The notes below the pieces were generated by a model that worked only from the letters and a program-made list of their open reading frames with translations, had not been told where the DNA came from and did no database searches. A DNA stretch of 64,000 nucleotides from Microbacterium sp. zg-B96 (GTDB taxonomy: Bacteria; Actinomycetota; Actinomycetes; Actinomycetales; Microbacteriaceae): contig NZ_CP126738.1 in NCBI RefSeq assembly GCF_030246865.1, positions 2,604,001 to 2,668,000 of the forward strand, in the 5' to 3' direction. Positions 8,237 to 16,219 of this stretch are shown here, piece by piece. Positions within the stretch are counted from its first letter, which is position 1, and each line of letters begins with the position of its first letter. The position numbers were made by a program, and so were the translations under genes.

Positions 8237-9217
8237 CTAGCCCTTCGTGGAGCCTGCCAGCAGGCCCCGGACGAAGTACCGCTGCAGGGAGAAGAACACG
8301 ATCAGCGGGACGATCAGCGAGACGAAGGCGCCCGCGGTCAGCCGCTGCCAGTCCTGGCCACGAGTGCCGACCATCTCCGCCAATCGTTGTGTGAGTGGCG
8401 CGACGTCTTGCGTACCGCCGGAGAAGATCAACGCGACGAGCAGGTCGTTCCACACCCACAGGAACTGGAAGATGGCGACGGATGCGATCGCCGGCGTGGC
8501 CAGCGGCAGCACCACCCGCAGGAAGATCTGGCTGTGGGACGCGCCGTCCACTCGGGCGGCTTCGATGACTTCGCCTGGTATCTCCGAGATGAAGTTGTGG
8601 AGCAGGAAGATCGTCAGCGGCAACGCGAAGATCGTGTGCGCGATCCACAGCGGCAGGTAGTTCTGCGCCGGGATGATCGGGATGACGTCGTGCAGCCACC
8701 CCATCCCCGGCTTCAGCCAGATCGAGAACGTCTGCAGCAGCGGGACGAGCGCCATCTGGATCGGCACGATCTGCAACGCGAAGATCAAGATGAAGAGCCA
8801 GTTCGAGAACCGGAACCTCATCCAGGCGAATGCGTAGGCGGCCATCGACGCGAACACCAGCGGGAAGATCGTCGCCGGAATCGCGATCGCCAGCGAGTTG
8901 ACGAAGTATGCGCCCAGCTGCGGGGAGGACCGCGATGGCGACAGCAGCACCTCGCGGTAGTTGTCGAGTGTGAACCCGGGGTTCTGGAAGATCGTCCACC
9001 AGCCGGACGAGTCGATGAGTTCGGCCGGGCGGAACGACGAGACCAGCAGACCGAATGTGGGGATCGTCCACAGCACCGCGATGATCAGGGCGGCGACGGT
9101 CGCCGTGCGGGACGTGAGGCGGCGCTTTGTGCGGGCGACCTTGGTCGGCTCCAGGACCTCTCGGTAGATATCCCGTCCGTCGTCGGTCGGCAGGTCGACT
9201 GGAGCCACGCTGCTCAT
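8237..9217 (-). CDS. Carbohydrate ABC transporter permease, MalG/AglG type
   Basis: 326 residues, six membrane segments after a ~40-residue cytosolic N-terminus. The EAA loop that docks the ATPase is EAARVDGASHSQIFLRVV. The protein is the second permease of a type I sugar importer. It starts at 9217 on a 4-base ATGA overlap with the upstream permease gene. The importer has no ATPase gene here, as is usual for actinobacterial sugar systems that share an MsmK-like ATPase encoded elsewhere. Its 3' end faces palindromic element copy 1. Confidence 0.9.
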   Translation of the reverse strand: MSSVAPVDLPTDDGRDIYREVLEPTKVARTKRRLTSRTATVAALIIAVLWTIPTFGLLVSSFRPAELIDSSGWWTIFQNPGFTLDNYREVLLSPSRSSPQLGAYFVNSLAIAIPATIFPLVFASMAAYAFAWMRFRFSNWLFILIFALQIVPIQMALVPLLQTFSIWLKPGMGWLHDVIPIIPAQNYLPLWIAHTIFALPLTIFLLHNFISEIPGEVIEAARVDGASHSQIFLRVVLPLATPAIASVAIFQFLWVWNDLLVALIFSGGTQDVAPLTQRLAEMVGTRGQDWQRLTAGAFVSLIVPLIVFFSLQRYFVRGLLAGSTKG

Positions 9218-10182
9218 CGGATCTCCCTCTGCTTGCGAAGCACGTTGACGTTGTAGATGACGATCGGCAGCACGAGGAGAAACAGGACCACTGCCAGGGC
9301 CGAGCCACGACCGACCTCACTGGCGCGGAACGCCTGGGTGTACATCTCGTTGGCGACGACGCTCGTGTTGAAATTGCCGCCGGTCATGGTGCGCACGATG
9401 TCGAACACCTTCAGGGTGGCGATCGAGATCGTCGTGAGGACGACGACGAGCGAGCCCCGGATGCCGGGGACGGTGACGTTGGTGAACCGCTGGATGGCGT
9501 TGGTTCCGTCCAACTGCGCGGCTTCGATCTGCTCGGTCGGGATGCCTTTGATTGCCGCACTCAGCACGACCATCGCAAACCCCGTCTGAATCCAGATCAT
9601 CACGATGATCAGGAGCACCGTGTTGATCGGATCCGCCTGCATCCACTGCACCGGCTCACCACCGAACGCCACGACCATGGCGTTGAGCAGACCGATCTGT
9701 TCGCGGCCCGCCGCCTTGTACTCGTAGACGAACCGCCAGATGATGCCGGCGCCGACGAACGAGATGGCCATCGGCATGAACACGAGCGCTTTGTAATACT
9801 TCTCACCGCGGGACTTATCGATCCACACGGCGTAGAGCAGGCCGAGCGCCGTTGCGAAAGTAGGCACCAGCAGCACCCAGATCACGGTGTTGATGAGTGT
9901 ACGGATCGCCGCGGGCTGAGTGAACATCCACACGAAGTTCGACCAACTGAAGTTGCCCGAGTTGTCGAGGAAGGCAAGCCCGGTCGTGCGGATCGCGGGC
10001 CAGATCAGTCCGACCGCGAGCAGCGCGACGGCCGGAAGCAGGAACCACAGCAGCTGCCAGTAGTCGCGGCCACGCTTCGGGGAACGGCTCATCAGGAGGA
10101 TCAGCAGCCCGACGACCGCCGCGAAGACGACGAGGCCCATCACCACCTGCAGGATTTTTCCGATCAGATCGCCGGTCGTCAT
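9214..10182 (-). CDS. Carbohydrate ABC transporter permease, MalF/AglF type
   Basis: 322 residues with six to seven membrane segments. The EAA motif reads EAAQLDGTNAIQRFTNVTVP. It pairs with the downstream MalG-type permease, with which it overlaps by 4 bases. It is separated from the upstream binding-protein gene by 83 bases holding a hairpin (10214-10242), which would favour more lipoprotein than permease. GGVFN- and EYKAAGREQIGLLN-type loops resemble AglF-like alpha-glucoside permeases, but substrate assignment is inference. Confidence 0.9.
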   Translation of the reverse strand: MTTGDLIGKILQVVMGLVVFAAVVGLLILLMSRSPKRGRDYWQLLWFLLPAVALLAVGLIWPAIRTTGLAFLDNSGNFSWSNFVWMFTQPAAIRTLINTVIWVLLVPTFATALGLLYAVWIDKSRGEKYYKALVFMPMAISFVGAGIIWRFVYEYKAAGREQIGLLNAMVVAFGGEPVQWMQADPINTVLLIIVMIWIQTGFAMVVLSAAIKGIPTEQIEAAQLDGTNAIQRFTNVTVPGIRGSLVVVLTTISIATLKVFDIVRTMTGGNFNTSVVANEMYTQAFRASEVGRGSALAVVLFLLVLPIVIYNVNVLRKQREIR

Positions 10183-10213
10183 GCGCTTGCACCTCTCGTC
10201 GTCGAGGGCGGTT

Positions 10214-10242
10214 CGGGGCGGGAGGCATCACCTCCGGCCCCG
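10214..10242 (-). terminator. Intercistronic hairpin between binding-protein and permease genes
   Basis: CGGGGC-G-GGAGG, a 5-base loop, then CCTCC-G-GCCCCG gives an 11-bp stem with one G:G mismatch. There is no T-run, so partial termination or 3'-end protection of the upstream message is more likely than full termination. Confidence 0.5.
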
Positions 10243-10265
10243 GACCTACGGGGATGTGGATCCGC

Positions 10266-11612
10266 CTACGGCGTCGGCCAACTGGCCTCGACCGCGTCGA
10301 CGGCCTGCTGCGTGGTGGCGTTGCCGGTGACCCAGGCGACCATCTGCTTCCAGAATGTGTCTGCTCCCACGGCGCCGGGCATGAGGTCGGAACCGTCGAA
10401 CCGGAACGTGGTGTCGGGGTCCTGCAGGATCTCGATGCCCTGACGCAGCAGGTCGCTGCCGGCATTCTCGGGGTCCAGTCCCTTATTGGCGCTGATCACG
10501 CCACCCAGGCTCACTCGGTTGTTCGCCCACAGGTCGCTGGACAGGTAGGTGCGCACCGCCTCGATCTCCTCGGCGTCGCGGAACGCGACCGGGAACTCAC
10601 CGGCACCGGTGACAGCCTGCCCGGCATCTGCGTCGACCGGCGGGAGCAGGAAGGCGAAGACGTCGCCATCCTCAGCGACTTCGGTGCCCTCAGGCCAGAA
10701 GGACGAGTAGAACGTCGCCTGGTGGTGCAGCGAGCACTCGCCGTCGAGGATGGGCAGCCCGGCGTCACGGAAGTTCGTCGCGACGATCGTCGAGACGTCT
10801 CCGAAACCGCCGTTGACCATCTCATCGCTCTTGATGATCTCGCCGACGCCGTCCCACGCCTCCACGATCTGCGGGTCGTTGAAGGGGATCTCGTGCGCCA
10901 CCCACTGGTCGTAGACATCGGGGCCGGACTGGCGCAGCACGTAGTCCTCAACCCAGTCGGTTCCCGGCCAGCCGGTCGCTTCGGCGGATTCGAAACCGGC
11001 GCACCACGGCTGGCGGCCGGTGTCCTCGGCGATCTGCTCGGACAGGGTCATGAGCTCGTCGATCGTCGCCGGGGCTTCCCACCCGTTCTCCTCGAACTCG
11101 GCCGGCGAGTACCAGACATAGCCCTTGATGCTGGCCATCAGCGGCGCCGCGTAGAACACGTCGTCGACCGTCCCGTACTCCTTCCAGATCGGATCCCACC
11201 ATTCGTCGGCGTTGGCCTCGACGCTTTCGGATGCCGGGATGAGCCAGCCGCCGTCAGCAAGTCGCGCGACCAGGCCGGGCTGCGGGACGATGCCGATGTC
11301 GGGGGCGTTGCCGCCCTCTGCGAGCACCGCGATCTGCGCTTCGAACTCACCGGATCCCTGATAGTCGATCGTGATCCCGGTGCACTCTTCGAAGTCGGCC
11401 CATGACTCCACCAGCGCATCGGCCTCCACTTCGAGGATCGTGCCGCCGATGGTGACTTCGGCCCCGTCGAACGTGCCGTACTCCTCGTAATCCGCGCAGT
11501 CCGCCGCAGCGCCGCCATCCTGCACATCACCCGTACATCCCGCGAGCGCGAGCGCTGCGACCCCCATACCGGCCAGCGCGATCGTCAGCCGGGTGCGTGT
11601 TCGGTTCGACAT
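10266..11612 (-). CDS. Sugar ABC transporter substrate-binding lipoprotein, alpha-glucoside (AglE-like) type
   Basis: 448 residues. The signal peptide ends in the lipobox LALAGC, with the lipidated Cys at residue 26. The mature protein resembles large solute-binding proteins of type I sugar importers, with YVLRQSGPDVYDQWV and FYSSFWPEGTEV as in AglE-like proteins. I start at ATG 11612, not the upstream frame opening at 11651, because GAGGAGG lies at proper distance before 11612 and the signal peptide begins there. It is the first gene of the operon with two permeases. A LacI-type palindrome lies at 11663-11674 upstream. The sugar is probably an alpha-glucoside, but this is uncertain. Confidence 0.85.
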   Translation of the reverse strand: MSNRTRTRLTIALAGMGVAALALAGCTGDVQDGGAAADCADYEEYGTFDGAEVTIGGTILEVEADALVESWADFEECTGITIDYQGSGEFEAQIAVLAEGGNAPDIGIVPQPGLVARLADGGWLIPASESVEANADEWWDPIWKEYGTVDDVFYAAPLMASIKGYVWYSPAEFEENGWEAPATIDELMTLSEQIAEDTGRQPWCAGFESAEATGWPGTDWVEDYVLRQSGPDVYDQWVAHEIPFNDPQIVEAWDGVGEIIKSDEMVNGGFGDVSTIVATNFRDAGLPILDGECSLHHQATFYSSFWPEGTEVAEDGDVFAFLLPPVDADAGQAVTGAGEFPVAFRDAEEIEAVRTYLSSDLWANNRVSLGGVISANKGLDPENAGSDLLRQGIEILQDPDTTFRFDGSDLMPGAVGADTFWKQMVAWVTGNATTQQAVDAVEASWPTP

Positions 11613-11662
11613 CTTGCCTCCTCGTCGAGTGTGTCCCCGCCGGGCTCGCACAGCGATGTACG

Positions 11663-11674
11663 GGAACCGATTCC
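11663..11674. promoter_or_regulatory. Putative LacI-family operator of the sugar importer operon
   Basis: The sequence GGAACCGATTCC has palindromic outer GGAA/TTCC halves about a central CG step, as in LacI/GalR-family sites. It is ~50 bases upstream of the lipoprotein start. No LacI gene is in the window. Confidence 0.5.
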
Positions 11675-11769
11675 AGGCTCACGGTACGGGAACGCCCGAG
11701 TGCACACAACGACGATTGGTCACAACTGCATAACCCCGACGCGTTGCTGTGAACCTCGCCGAACATGAC

Positions 11770-11803
11770 GAAGGCCCCGGATGCCGAAGCATCCGGGGCC
11801 TTC
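11770..11803 (-). terminator. Terminator-like hairpin after rplL
   Basis: A perfect 15-bp stem (GAAGGCCCCGGATGC paired with its complement) closes a CGAA/TTCG tetraloop, 16 bases after the rplL stop. It is symmetrical, so it could work on either strand. The stem is built from inverted GGATGC/GCATCC. Confidence 0.8.
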
Positions 11804-11818
11804 ATCGAACAAGCGTGA

Positions 11819-12196
11819 TTACTTGAGGGTAACCGTCGCGCCAGCCTCTTCGAGAGCGGCCTTGGCCTTCTCGGCGGCTTCCTTGGTCGCGCCCTCGAGC
11901 ACGGCCTTGGGGGCACCATCGACGACGGCCTTGGCCTCGCCGAGGCCCAGCGAGGTGAGCTCGCGGACCGTCTTGATGACCTGGATCTTCTTGTCGCCAG
12001 CGGCCTCGAGCACGACGTCGAATGCCGTCTGCTCCTCGACCTCTTCGGCGGCCGCACCAGCAGCGCCGGCAACGGCGACGGGGGCAGCAGCGGTGACGTC
12101 GAACTTCTCCTCGAACGCCTTCACGAACTCGCTGAGTTCGACCAGCGTCAGGCCGGCAAACTGCTCGAGCAGCTCCTCAGTGGTGAGCTTCGCCAT
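11819..12196 (-). CDS. rplL: 50S ribosomal protein L7/L12
   Basis: 125 residues. It has the N-terminal dimerisation domain ([21 protein letters not shown]), an Ala/Gly-rich hinge ([15 protein letters not shown]) and the C-terminal factor-binding domain (EKTAFDVVL-type, [20 protein letters not shown]). It forms the ribosomal stalk with L10 and recruits translation factors. It follows rplJ by 50 bases on the same strand, and a strong hairpin terminates the pair. AGGAGATACATC precedes the ATG. Confidence 0.98.
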   Translation of the reverse strand: MAKLTTEELLEQFAGLTLVELSEFVKAFEEKFDVTAAAPVAVAGAAGAAAEEVEEQTAFDVVLEAAGDKKIQVIKTVRELTSLGLGEAKAVVDGAPKAVLEGATKEAAEKAKAALEEAGATVTLK

Positions 12197-12246
12197 GATG
12201 TATCTCCTAGATAGATGGGGTTTGTGGGAAAGAGTCCGCAGGTCGC

Positions 12247-12735
12247 TTACGCGGCCTCAGCGGTCTCCAGCTTTTCGCGAAGCGCGTCGACGGTGGCCGC
12301 AGCCTTGCCCATCGTCGCCTTCATCATGCCCGCCGCCTTCGCCAGCAGAACCTCACGGCTCTCGAGCGAGGCGTACTTGTTGATCTCCTCGGCGGTGAGG
12401 GTGTTGCCCTCGAAAACGCCGCCCTTGATCACGAGAAGCGGGTTGGCCTTGGCGAAGTCACGCAGAGCCTTCGCGGTGGCGACGAAGTCGCCGTGCACGA
12501 ATGCGACAGCCGACGGACCGTTGAGGTCCTCGTCCAGCGCGGTGATCCCCGCGTTCTTGGCGGCGATCTTGGTCAGCGTGTTCTTCACCACGGCGTACTG
12601 CGCGTCCTGACGGATGCTGTTACGCAGCTGCTTGAGCTGGGCAACCGTCAGACCGCGGTACTCGGTCAGCAGGACGGCGTTCGAGTTCTCGAAGTTCTTC
12701 GTGAGCTCGGCGACCGATGCATCCTTCTGCGCCAT
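12247..12735 (-). CDS. rplJ: 50S ribosomal protein L10
   Basis: 162 residues, normal size for L10. The stalk base protein has the conserved start [33 protein letters not shown] and a C-terminal helix that anchors L7/L12 dimers. I start at ATG 12735 because AAGGAG lies 5 bases upstream. A GTG at 12741 would sit on the Shine-Dalgarno. The long leader (12736-12941) with an internal terminator indicates autogenous control by L10-L12. Confidence 0.97.
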   Translation of the reverse strand: MAQKDASVAELTKNFENSNAVLLTEYRGLTVAQLKQLRNSIRQDAQYAVVKNTLTKIAAKNAGITALDEDLNGPSAVAFVHGDFVATAKALRDFAKANPLLVIKGGVFEGNTLTAEEINKYASLESREVLLAKAAGMMKATMGKAAATVDALREKLETAEAA

Positions 12736-12811
12736 GGTCACTCCTTGGTATGTACGAGGCGCTCCGCAGTGGCGGGGCGCCAGCCTCGGTCCGGTGCTCG
12801 GGCAACAAAAA

Positions 12812-12836
12812 AGCTCCGGCGCAAGCGCACGGAGCT
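12812..12836 (-). terminator. Attenuator in the rplJ (L10) leader
   Basis: On the minus strand AGCTCCG and CGGAGCT form a stem with inner GCG/CGC pairs, followed directly by TTTTTTG (complement of 12807-12811). This is a classic intrinsic terminator. It lies between the rplJ promoter and the rplJ start with no gene upstream to terminate, so it must act as an attenuator. Confidence 0.8.
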
Positions 12837-12941
12837 GGATTCCGAAGAATAAGTTCTGTACACCTGCGTGGGCCCCTGCTGTGCAGAGCTTCGATCGTCA
12901 TGCGCTTGCGCGCACACCGATGACCGACGGTCTTTGGCTTG
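12837..12941 (-). ncRNA. L10-type 5' leader of rplJ-rplL
   Basis: This is the transcribed leader between the inferred start point (~12941) and the attenuator. It contains CCAAAGACCGTCGGT, resembling the conserved segment of actinobacterial L10 leaders, and a strong GCGCGCAAGCGC stem. L10-L12 binding to such leaders controls termination. The assignment rests on position and motif; no covariance search was possible. Confidence 0.6.
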
Positions 12942-12947
12942 GCACCG

Positions 12948-12976
12948 AGTCTACGTGACGTGATCGCACCCGCCAA
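12948..12976 (-). promoter_or_regulatory. Promoter of rplJ-rplL
   Basis: On the minus strand, -35 TTGGCG (12976-12971) and -10 TAGACT (12953-12948) are separated by 17 bases. This is a good housekeeping sigma promoter, giving a leader of about 206 nt to rplJ. Confidence 0.65.
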
Positions 12977-13034
12977 ATCCGCCCGACCGCGTGCCGCACT
13001 GCGGGCGTCGCGAGGCGGGGTTAGGGTCGAAGAC

Positions 13035-13685
13035 GTGACCCCCGAACTCTCCGCTCGCATCGTCGCGGATTCCCGCGACAGGGTGGCGTGGGTGCGGGCC
13101 CGGTCACGCGGCATCACCGCGACCGACGTGGCATCCCTCACGTCCGAGAAGTCGATCGCCCGGGCTGCCGACGCGAAGCTGATGGGCTCGGGGTTCTCCG
13201 GCAACGCCTACACCGATCACGGCCGCCGCCGCGAGCCGGAGATCGCCGCGTGGGTCGCCGCGACCCATGGCATCCAACCCTCGTCTGCGCTGTTTCACGC
13301 CGTGGTCGAGAAGCGGCACCTGGCAACGCCCGACGGGGTCGGCCTCGACGCCGGCGGTCGGGTGACGCTCGCGGAGATCAAGACGACCAACAAGCACTGG
13401 CGGTCGATCCCGCGGTCGTACATGCGGCAGGTGTGGTGGCAGCAGCACGTGCTCGGCGCCGAGCGCACGCTCGTGGCGTGGGAGCAGCATGTGGACTTCG
13501 TGCCGATCGGCGACGAGCCGCGCTGCGCCTGGGTCGACCGGGACGAATACGAGATCGCCAAGCTGGTCAAGCTCGCGACCGCGCTGATCGACGAGCTCTA
13601 CCACCGCACCACCCAGCGCCGCGCCCTCATCGCTCCCCCCGTCGCCCCGCGCGAACCCTTCCGCGCCCTGGCCCTCGCCGAGTGA
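13035..13685 (+). CDS. YqaJ-family (phage recombinase-like) nuclease
   Basis: 216 residues. The translation contains GITATDVASL, the DHGRRREPEIAAWV segment, a DGVGLD acidic motif, LAEIKTT (the E-x-K of the PD-(D/E)XK core) and YMRQVWWQQHVLGAERTLV. These match the YqaJ/lambda-exonuclease fold. The start is the GTG at 13035, with a -10-like TAGGGT (13022-13027) 7 nt before it and no Shine-Dalgarno, so it is probably leaderless. The frame is open upstream to 12939, but that stretch holds the rplJ promoter. No recombinase (RecT/Bet) partner is adjacent, so this is a stand-alone chromosomal version of unknown role. Its stop codon is inside the first unit of a 20-bp tandem repeat. Confidence 0.75.
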   Translation: MTPELSARIVADSRDRVAWVRARSRGITATDVASLTSEKSIARAADAKLMGSGFSGNAYTDHGRRREPEIAAWVAATHGIQPSSALFHAVVEKRHLATPDGVGLDAGGRVTLAEIKTTNKHWRSIPRSYMRQVWWQQHVLGAERTLVAWEQHVDFVPIGDEPRCAWVDRDEYEIAKLVKLATALIDELYHRTTQRRALIAPPVAPREPFRALALAE

Positions 13686-13760
13686 GTATTCCCGCCGCCG
13701 AGTGAGTATTCGCGGCCTCGAGTGAGTATTCGCGGCGTCGAGTGAGTATTCGCGGCAGCG
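13681..13760. repeat. Four tandem 20-bp repeats
   Basis: Units start at 13681, 13701, 13721 and 13741, with consensus AGTGAGTATTCGCGGCNNCG. Only the first unit differs at the CGC position. The first unit carries the TGA stop of the YqaJ gene (13683-13685). There are no spacers, so it is not a CRISPR. Confidence 0.9.
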
Positions 13761-13778
13761 CCCGCCCCGTGCCTCTTG

Positions 13779-13824
13779 GTTGATGAACGTCAACAAGTGA
13801 CCTATAGTTGACCAGTCTCAACTA
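13779..13824 (+). promoter_or_regulatory. Promoter of the drug exporter gene with two MarR-type operators
   Basis: -35 TTGATG (13780-13785) and -10 TATAGT (13803-13808) are 17 bases apart. Two inverted repeats overlap them. GTTGA-N6-TCAAC (13779-13794) covers the -35 box and TAGTTGA-N6-TCAACTA (13805-13824) covers the -10 box. Same half-site, same spacer, centres 28 bp apart. The likely ligand-responsive repressor is the MarR protein encoded downstream. Confidence 0.75.
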
Positions 13825-13895
13825 TTGACTCGCATCAACTTTCCGGTCGCCAGTGTCGTCGCGCGGACTCGCACCGACCCGCCAAGGAGCTCCAT

Positions 13896-15626
13896 TTGTC
13901 CACCCCGGCAACCCCCGCCGCACCCTCGAAGATGACGCATCGCCAGGTGCTCGAGGCACTGTCCGGCCTCATCCTCGGCATGTTCGTCTCGATGCTCGCC
14001 TCGACGGTGGTCTCCACCTCGCTGCCGGTCATCATCCACGATCTCGGCGGCGGCCAGTCGGCGTTCACCTGGGTCGTCACCGCGACGCTGCTGACCACGG
14101 CGATCTCGACCCCGATCTGGGGCAAGCTCGCCGACCTGATGAACCGCAAGCTGCTGTACCAGATCTCGATCGTCATCTTCGTGCTCGCCACCGCCGCAGC
14201 CGGCTTCTCGCAGAACCCCGAGACGCTCATCGCCTTCCGTGCGCTCCAGGGCATCGGCGCCGGTGGCCTGGCCGCCCTCAGCCAGGTGCTGATGGCCGAC
14301 ATCATCAGCCCGCGTGAGCGCGGCAAGTACATGGGCCTGTTCGGTGCCGTCATGGCCGTCGCGACCGTGGGTGGTCCGCTCCTGGGCGGCCTCATCACGG
14401 ATGCCTGGGGCTGGCGCTGGAACTTCTTCGTCGCGCTTCCCGTCGCCGTCGCCGCCCTCATCATCGTGCAGCGGACGCTGCAGGTGCCGGCACGCCCGAA
14501 GGTGAAGGCCAAGATCGACTACCTCGGCATCGTGCTGTTGTCGGTATCGGTGTCGCTGCTGCTGGTGTGGATCTCGCTCGCCGGCGACTCCTTCGCCTGG
14601 TGGAGCCTGGAGACGGTGCTCATGGCCGGCGGCGCGCTGCTCGGCGCGGTGTTGTTCGTGATCGTCGAACTGCGCTCCCCCGAGCCGCTGGTGCCGCTGT
14701 CGCTGTTCCGCGACCGCACCTTCTCACTGTCGGTCGTGGCATCCATCGCCACCGGCATCGCGATGTTCGGCGCGTCGGTCTACCTCAGCCAGTACATGCA
14801 GCTCGCGCGCGGAGCGACGCCGACCGAAGCCGGCATCATGACGATCCCGATGATCGCCGGTCTGCTGATCGCGTCGATGGGCGTCGGCGCCCTGATCACC
14901 AAGACCGGCCGCTGGAAGGCGTTCCTCGTGGTGGGCGCGGTCCTGCTCGTCGCCGGCTCCACGATGCTCGCAACCATCGAGTCCGACACCAACTTCGTGC
15001 TCGTGTCGATCTACATGTTCCTCCTCGGCGCCGGCATCGGCATGACCATGCAAAACCTCGTGCTCGTGGTGCAGAACACCGCCAACCCCAGTCAGATCGG
15101 AGTCGCCAGCTCCGGGGTGACGTACTTCCGCAGCCTCGGCGGCACGATCGGCGTCGCCGTGATGGGCGCCGCGCTGGCCACCCGCGTCAGCGACCTCGTC
15201 ACCGAACGCACCGACGACATCACCGCGGCGCTGGCCAGCCTGGGCGACGAGGGCGTGAGGTGGGCCGCGCAGCTGCAGACCGGCGCGCTTCCCGAGGTCG
15301 CCGCCATGCCCGAAGCCTTGCGCGTCGTCTTCGAGCAGATCTATGCCAACGGCATCTCCCGCGCGTTCCTCATCGCGGTGCCGTTCGCCGTGATCAGCCT
15401 CATCGCGATCGTGTTCCTGCCCAGCACCCCGCTGACGAACATGACCACCGCCGAGCGCCTGCGCGCGGCGGAGGCAGACCTCGCGACGGTCTCGGTCCCG
15501 GTCGGGATGGCCACCCTCACCGCGACGGGATCCCTGCCGCAGGTCGATGCGGATGCGGATGCGGATGCCGCAGTAGACGCGGATGCCGCATCCGAGGCAT
15601 CCAGCGCACGCGACAGCCGACGCTAA
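13896..15626 (+). CDS. DHA2-family (EmrB/QacA-type) MFS drug exporter
   Basis: 576 residues with about 14 membrane segments. Drug:H+ antiporter features include SMLASTVVSTSLPVIIHDLGG, a motif-A stretch GKLADLMNRKLLYQ and LMADIISPRERGKYMG. The start is TTG at 13896, with AAGGAG at 13883-13888. The C-terminus is an Asp-Ala tail (DADADADAAVDADAAS) made by repeated GCGGATGC words. The stop overlaps the promoter of the MarR gene 10 bases downstream. Operators on its own promoter fit a substrate-induced efflux system. The exported compound is unknown. Confidence 0.9.
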   Translation: MSTPATPAAPSKMTHRQVLEALSGLILGMFVSMLASTVVSTSLPVIIHDLGGGQSAFTWVVTATLLTTAISTPIWGKLADLMNRKLLYQISIVIFVLATAAAGFSQNPETLIAFRALQGIGAGGLAALSQVLMADIISPRERGKYMGLFGAVMAVATVGGPLLGGLITDAWGWRWNFFVALPVAVAALIIVQRTLQVPARPKVKAKIDYLGIVLLSVSVSLLLVWISLAGDSFAWWSLETVLMAGGALLGAVLFVIVELRSPEPLVPLSLFRDRTFSLSVVASIATGIAMFGASVYLSQYMQLARGATPTEAGIMTIPMIAGLLIASMGVGALITKTGRWKAFLVVGAVLLVAGSTMLATIESDTNFVLVSIYMFLLGAGIGMTMQNLVLVVQNTANPSQIGVASSGVTYFRSLGGTIGVAVMGAALATRVSDLVTERTDDITAALASLGDEGVRWAAQLQTGALPEVAAMPEALRVVFEQIYANGISRAFLIAVPFAVISLIAIVFLPSTPLTNMTTAERLRAAEADLATVSVPVGMATLTATGSLPQVDADADADAAVDADAASEASSARDSRR

Positions 15627-15636
15627 AGTGAGCGCG

Positions 15637-16128
15637 ATGGCCGGTGATGAGACCCCCGTGGAGCGCACCGTCGCGGTGCGCGCACTGGAGGCCGAGTTCG
15701 GCGAACTGATCAACCGGTTCCGCCGGATCGTCACCGACAACGCCCACCGGGTGAACCCCGGCATGCTCCCCGGCGCCTACAAAGTGTTCACCACGATCGT
15801 GCGCCGCGAGTCGGTCACCCAGTCGGCGCTGGCCGAACAGCTGCTCCTGGACAAGGGGCAGCTCAGCCGCACCGTGCGTGAGCTGGAGGAGCTGGGCCTC
15901 ATCCAGCGAACGCCGGACCCGACCGATGGCCGCGCGAGCCTGCTGTCACCGACGGCCCTGGGCCTGGAGCGGCTCGAAGCCGCCCGCGCCCCCCAGCAGG
16001 ACACCATGATGGATGCGCTGGATGCCTGGTCGGTCGCCGACATCACCAACCTCACCCGGCTCCTGCACGCCCTGACCGCCGGCACCCCGCCCGAGCCCCC
16101 GACCCCGGCCCCAGCACCCACCCCGTGA
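15637..16128 (+). CDS. MarR-family transcriptional regulator
   Basis: 163 residues with a winged-helix core (VTQSALAEQLLLDKGQLSRTVRELEELGLIQRTPDPTDGR) in the typical MarR order, flanked by dimerisation helices. I start at ATG 15637. A -10-like TAAAGT (15624-15629), which contains the TAA stop of the exporter gene, lies 7 nt upstream. The protein can therefore be made from a separate leaderless message as well as by readthrough. It is the likely repressor at the two inverted repeats at 13779-13824. The TGA stop (16126-16128) lies at the edge of palindromic element copy 2. Confidence 0.87.
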   Translation: MAGDETPVERTVAVRALEAEFGELINRFRRIVTDNAHRVNPGMLPGAYKVFTTIVRRESVTQSALAEQLLLDKGQLSRTVRELEELGLIQRTPDPTDGRASLLSPTALGLERLEAARAPQQDTMMDALDAWSVADITNLTRLLHALTAGTPPEPPTPAPAPTP

Positions 16129-16191
16129 GACCACAGCTGGTCGCCGAGACCGTGGGAAGTTCCCAACGTCTCGGCGACCAGCTGTGGTTTC
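16127..16191. repeat. 65-bp near-palindromic element, copy 2
   Basis: Arms at 16127-16150 and 16168-16191 pair with one mismatch. The loop carries TGGGAAGTTCCCA, itself a near-palindrome. The element lies between the convergent MarR and isomerase genes and supplies the last bases of the MarR stop codon. Confidence 0.9.
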
Positions 16192-16219
16192 AGCGACTGA
16201 GCGGCGCCGACACCGCGCG

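Noticed and set aside
12939..13034. A longer start for the YqaJ-type protein at 12939
   Set aside because: That stretch contains the rplJ promoter and lacks family likeness. The GTG at 13035 has a correctly spaced -10-like box.
13681..13760. CRISPR array
   Set aside because: The units are directly adjacent with no unique spacers, and no cas gene is nearby. The 84-bp array at 42341-42546 fails for the same reason.
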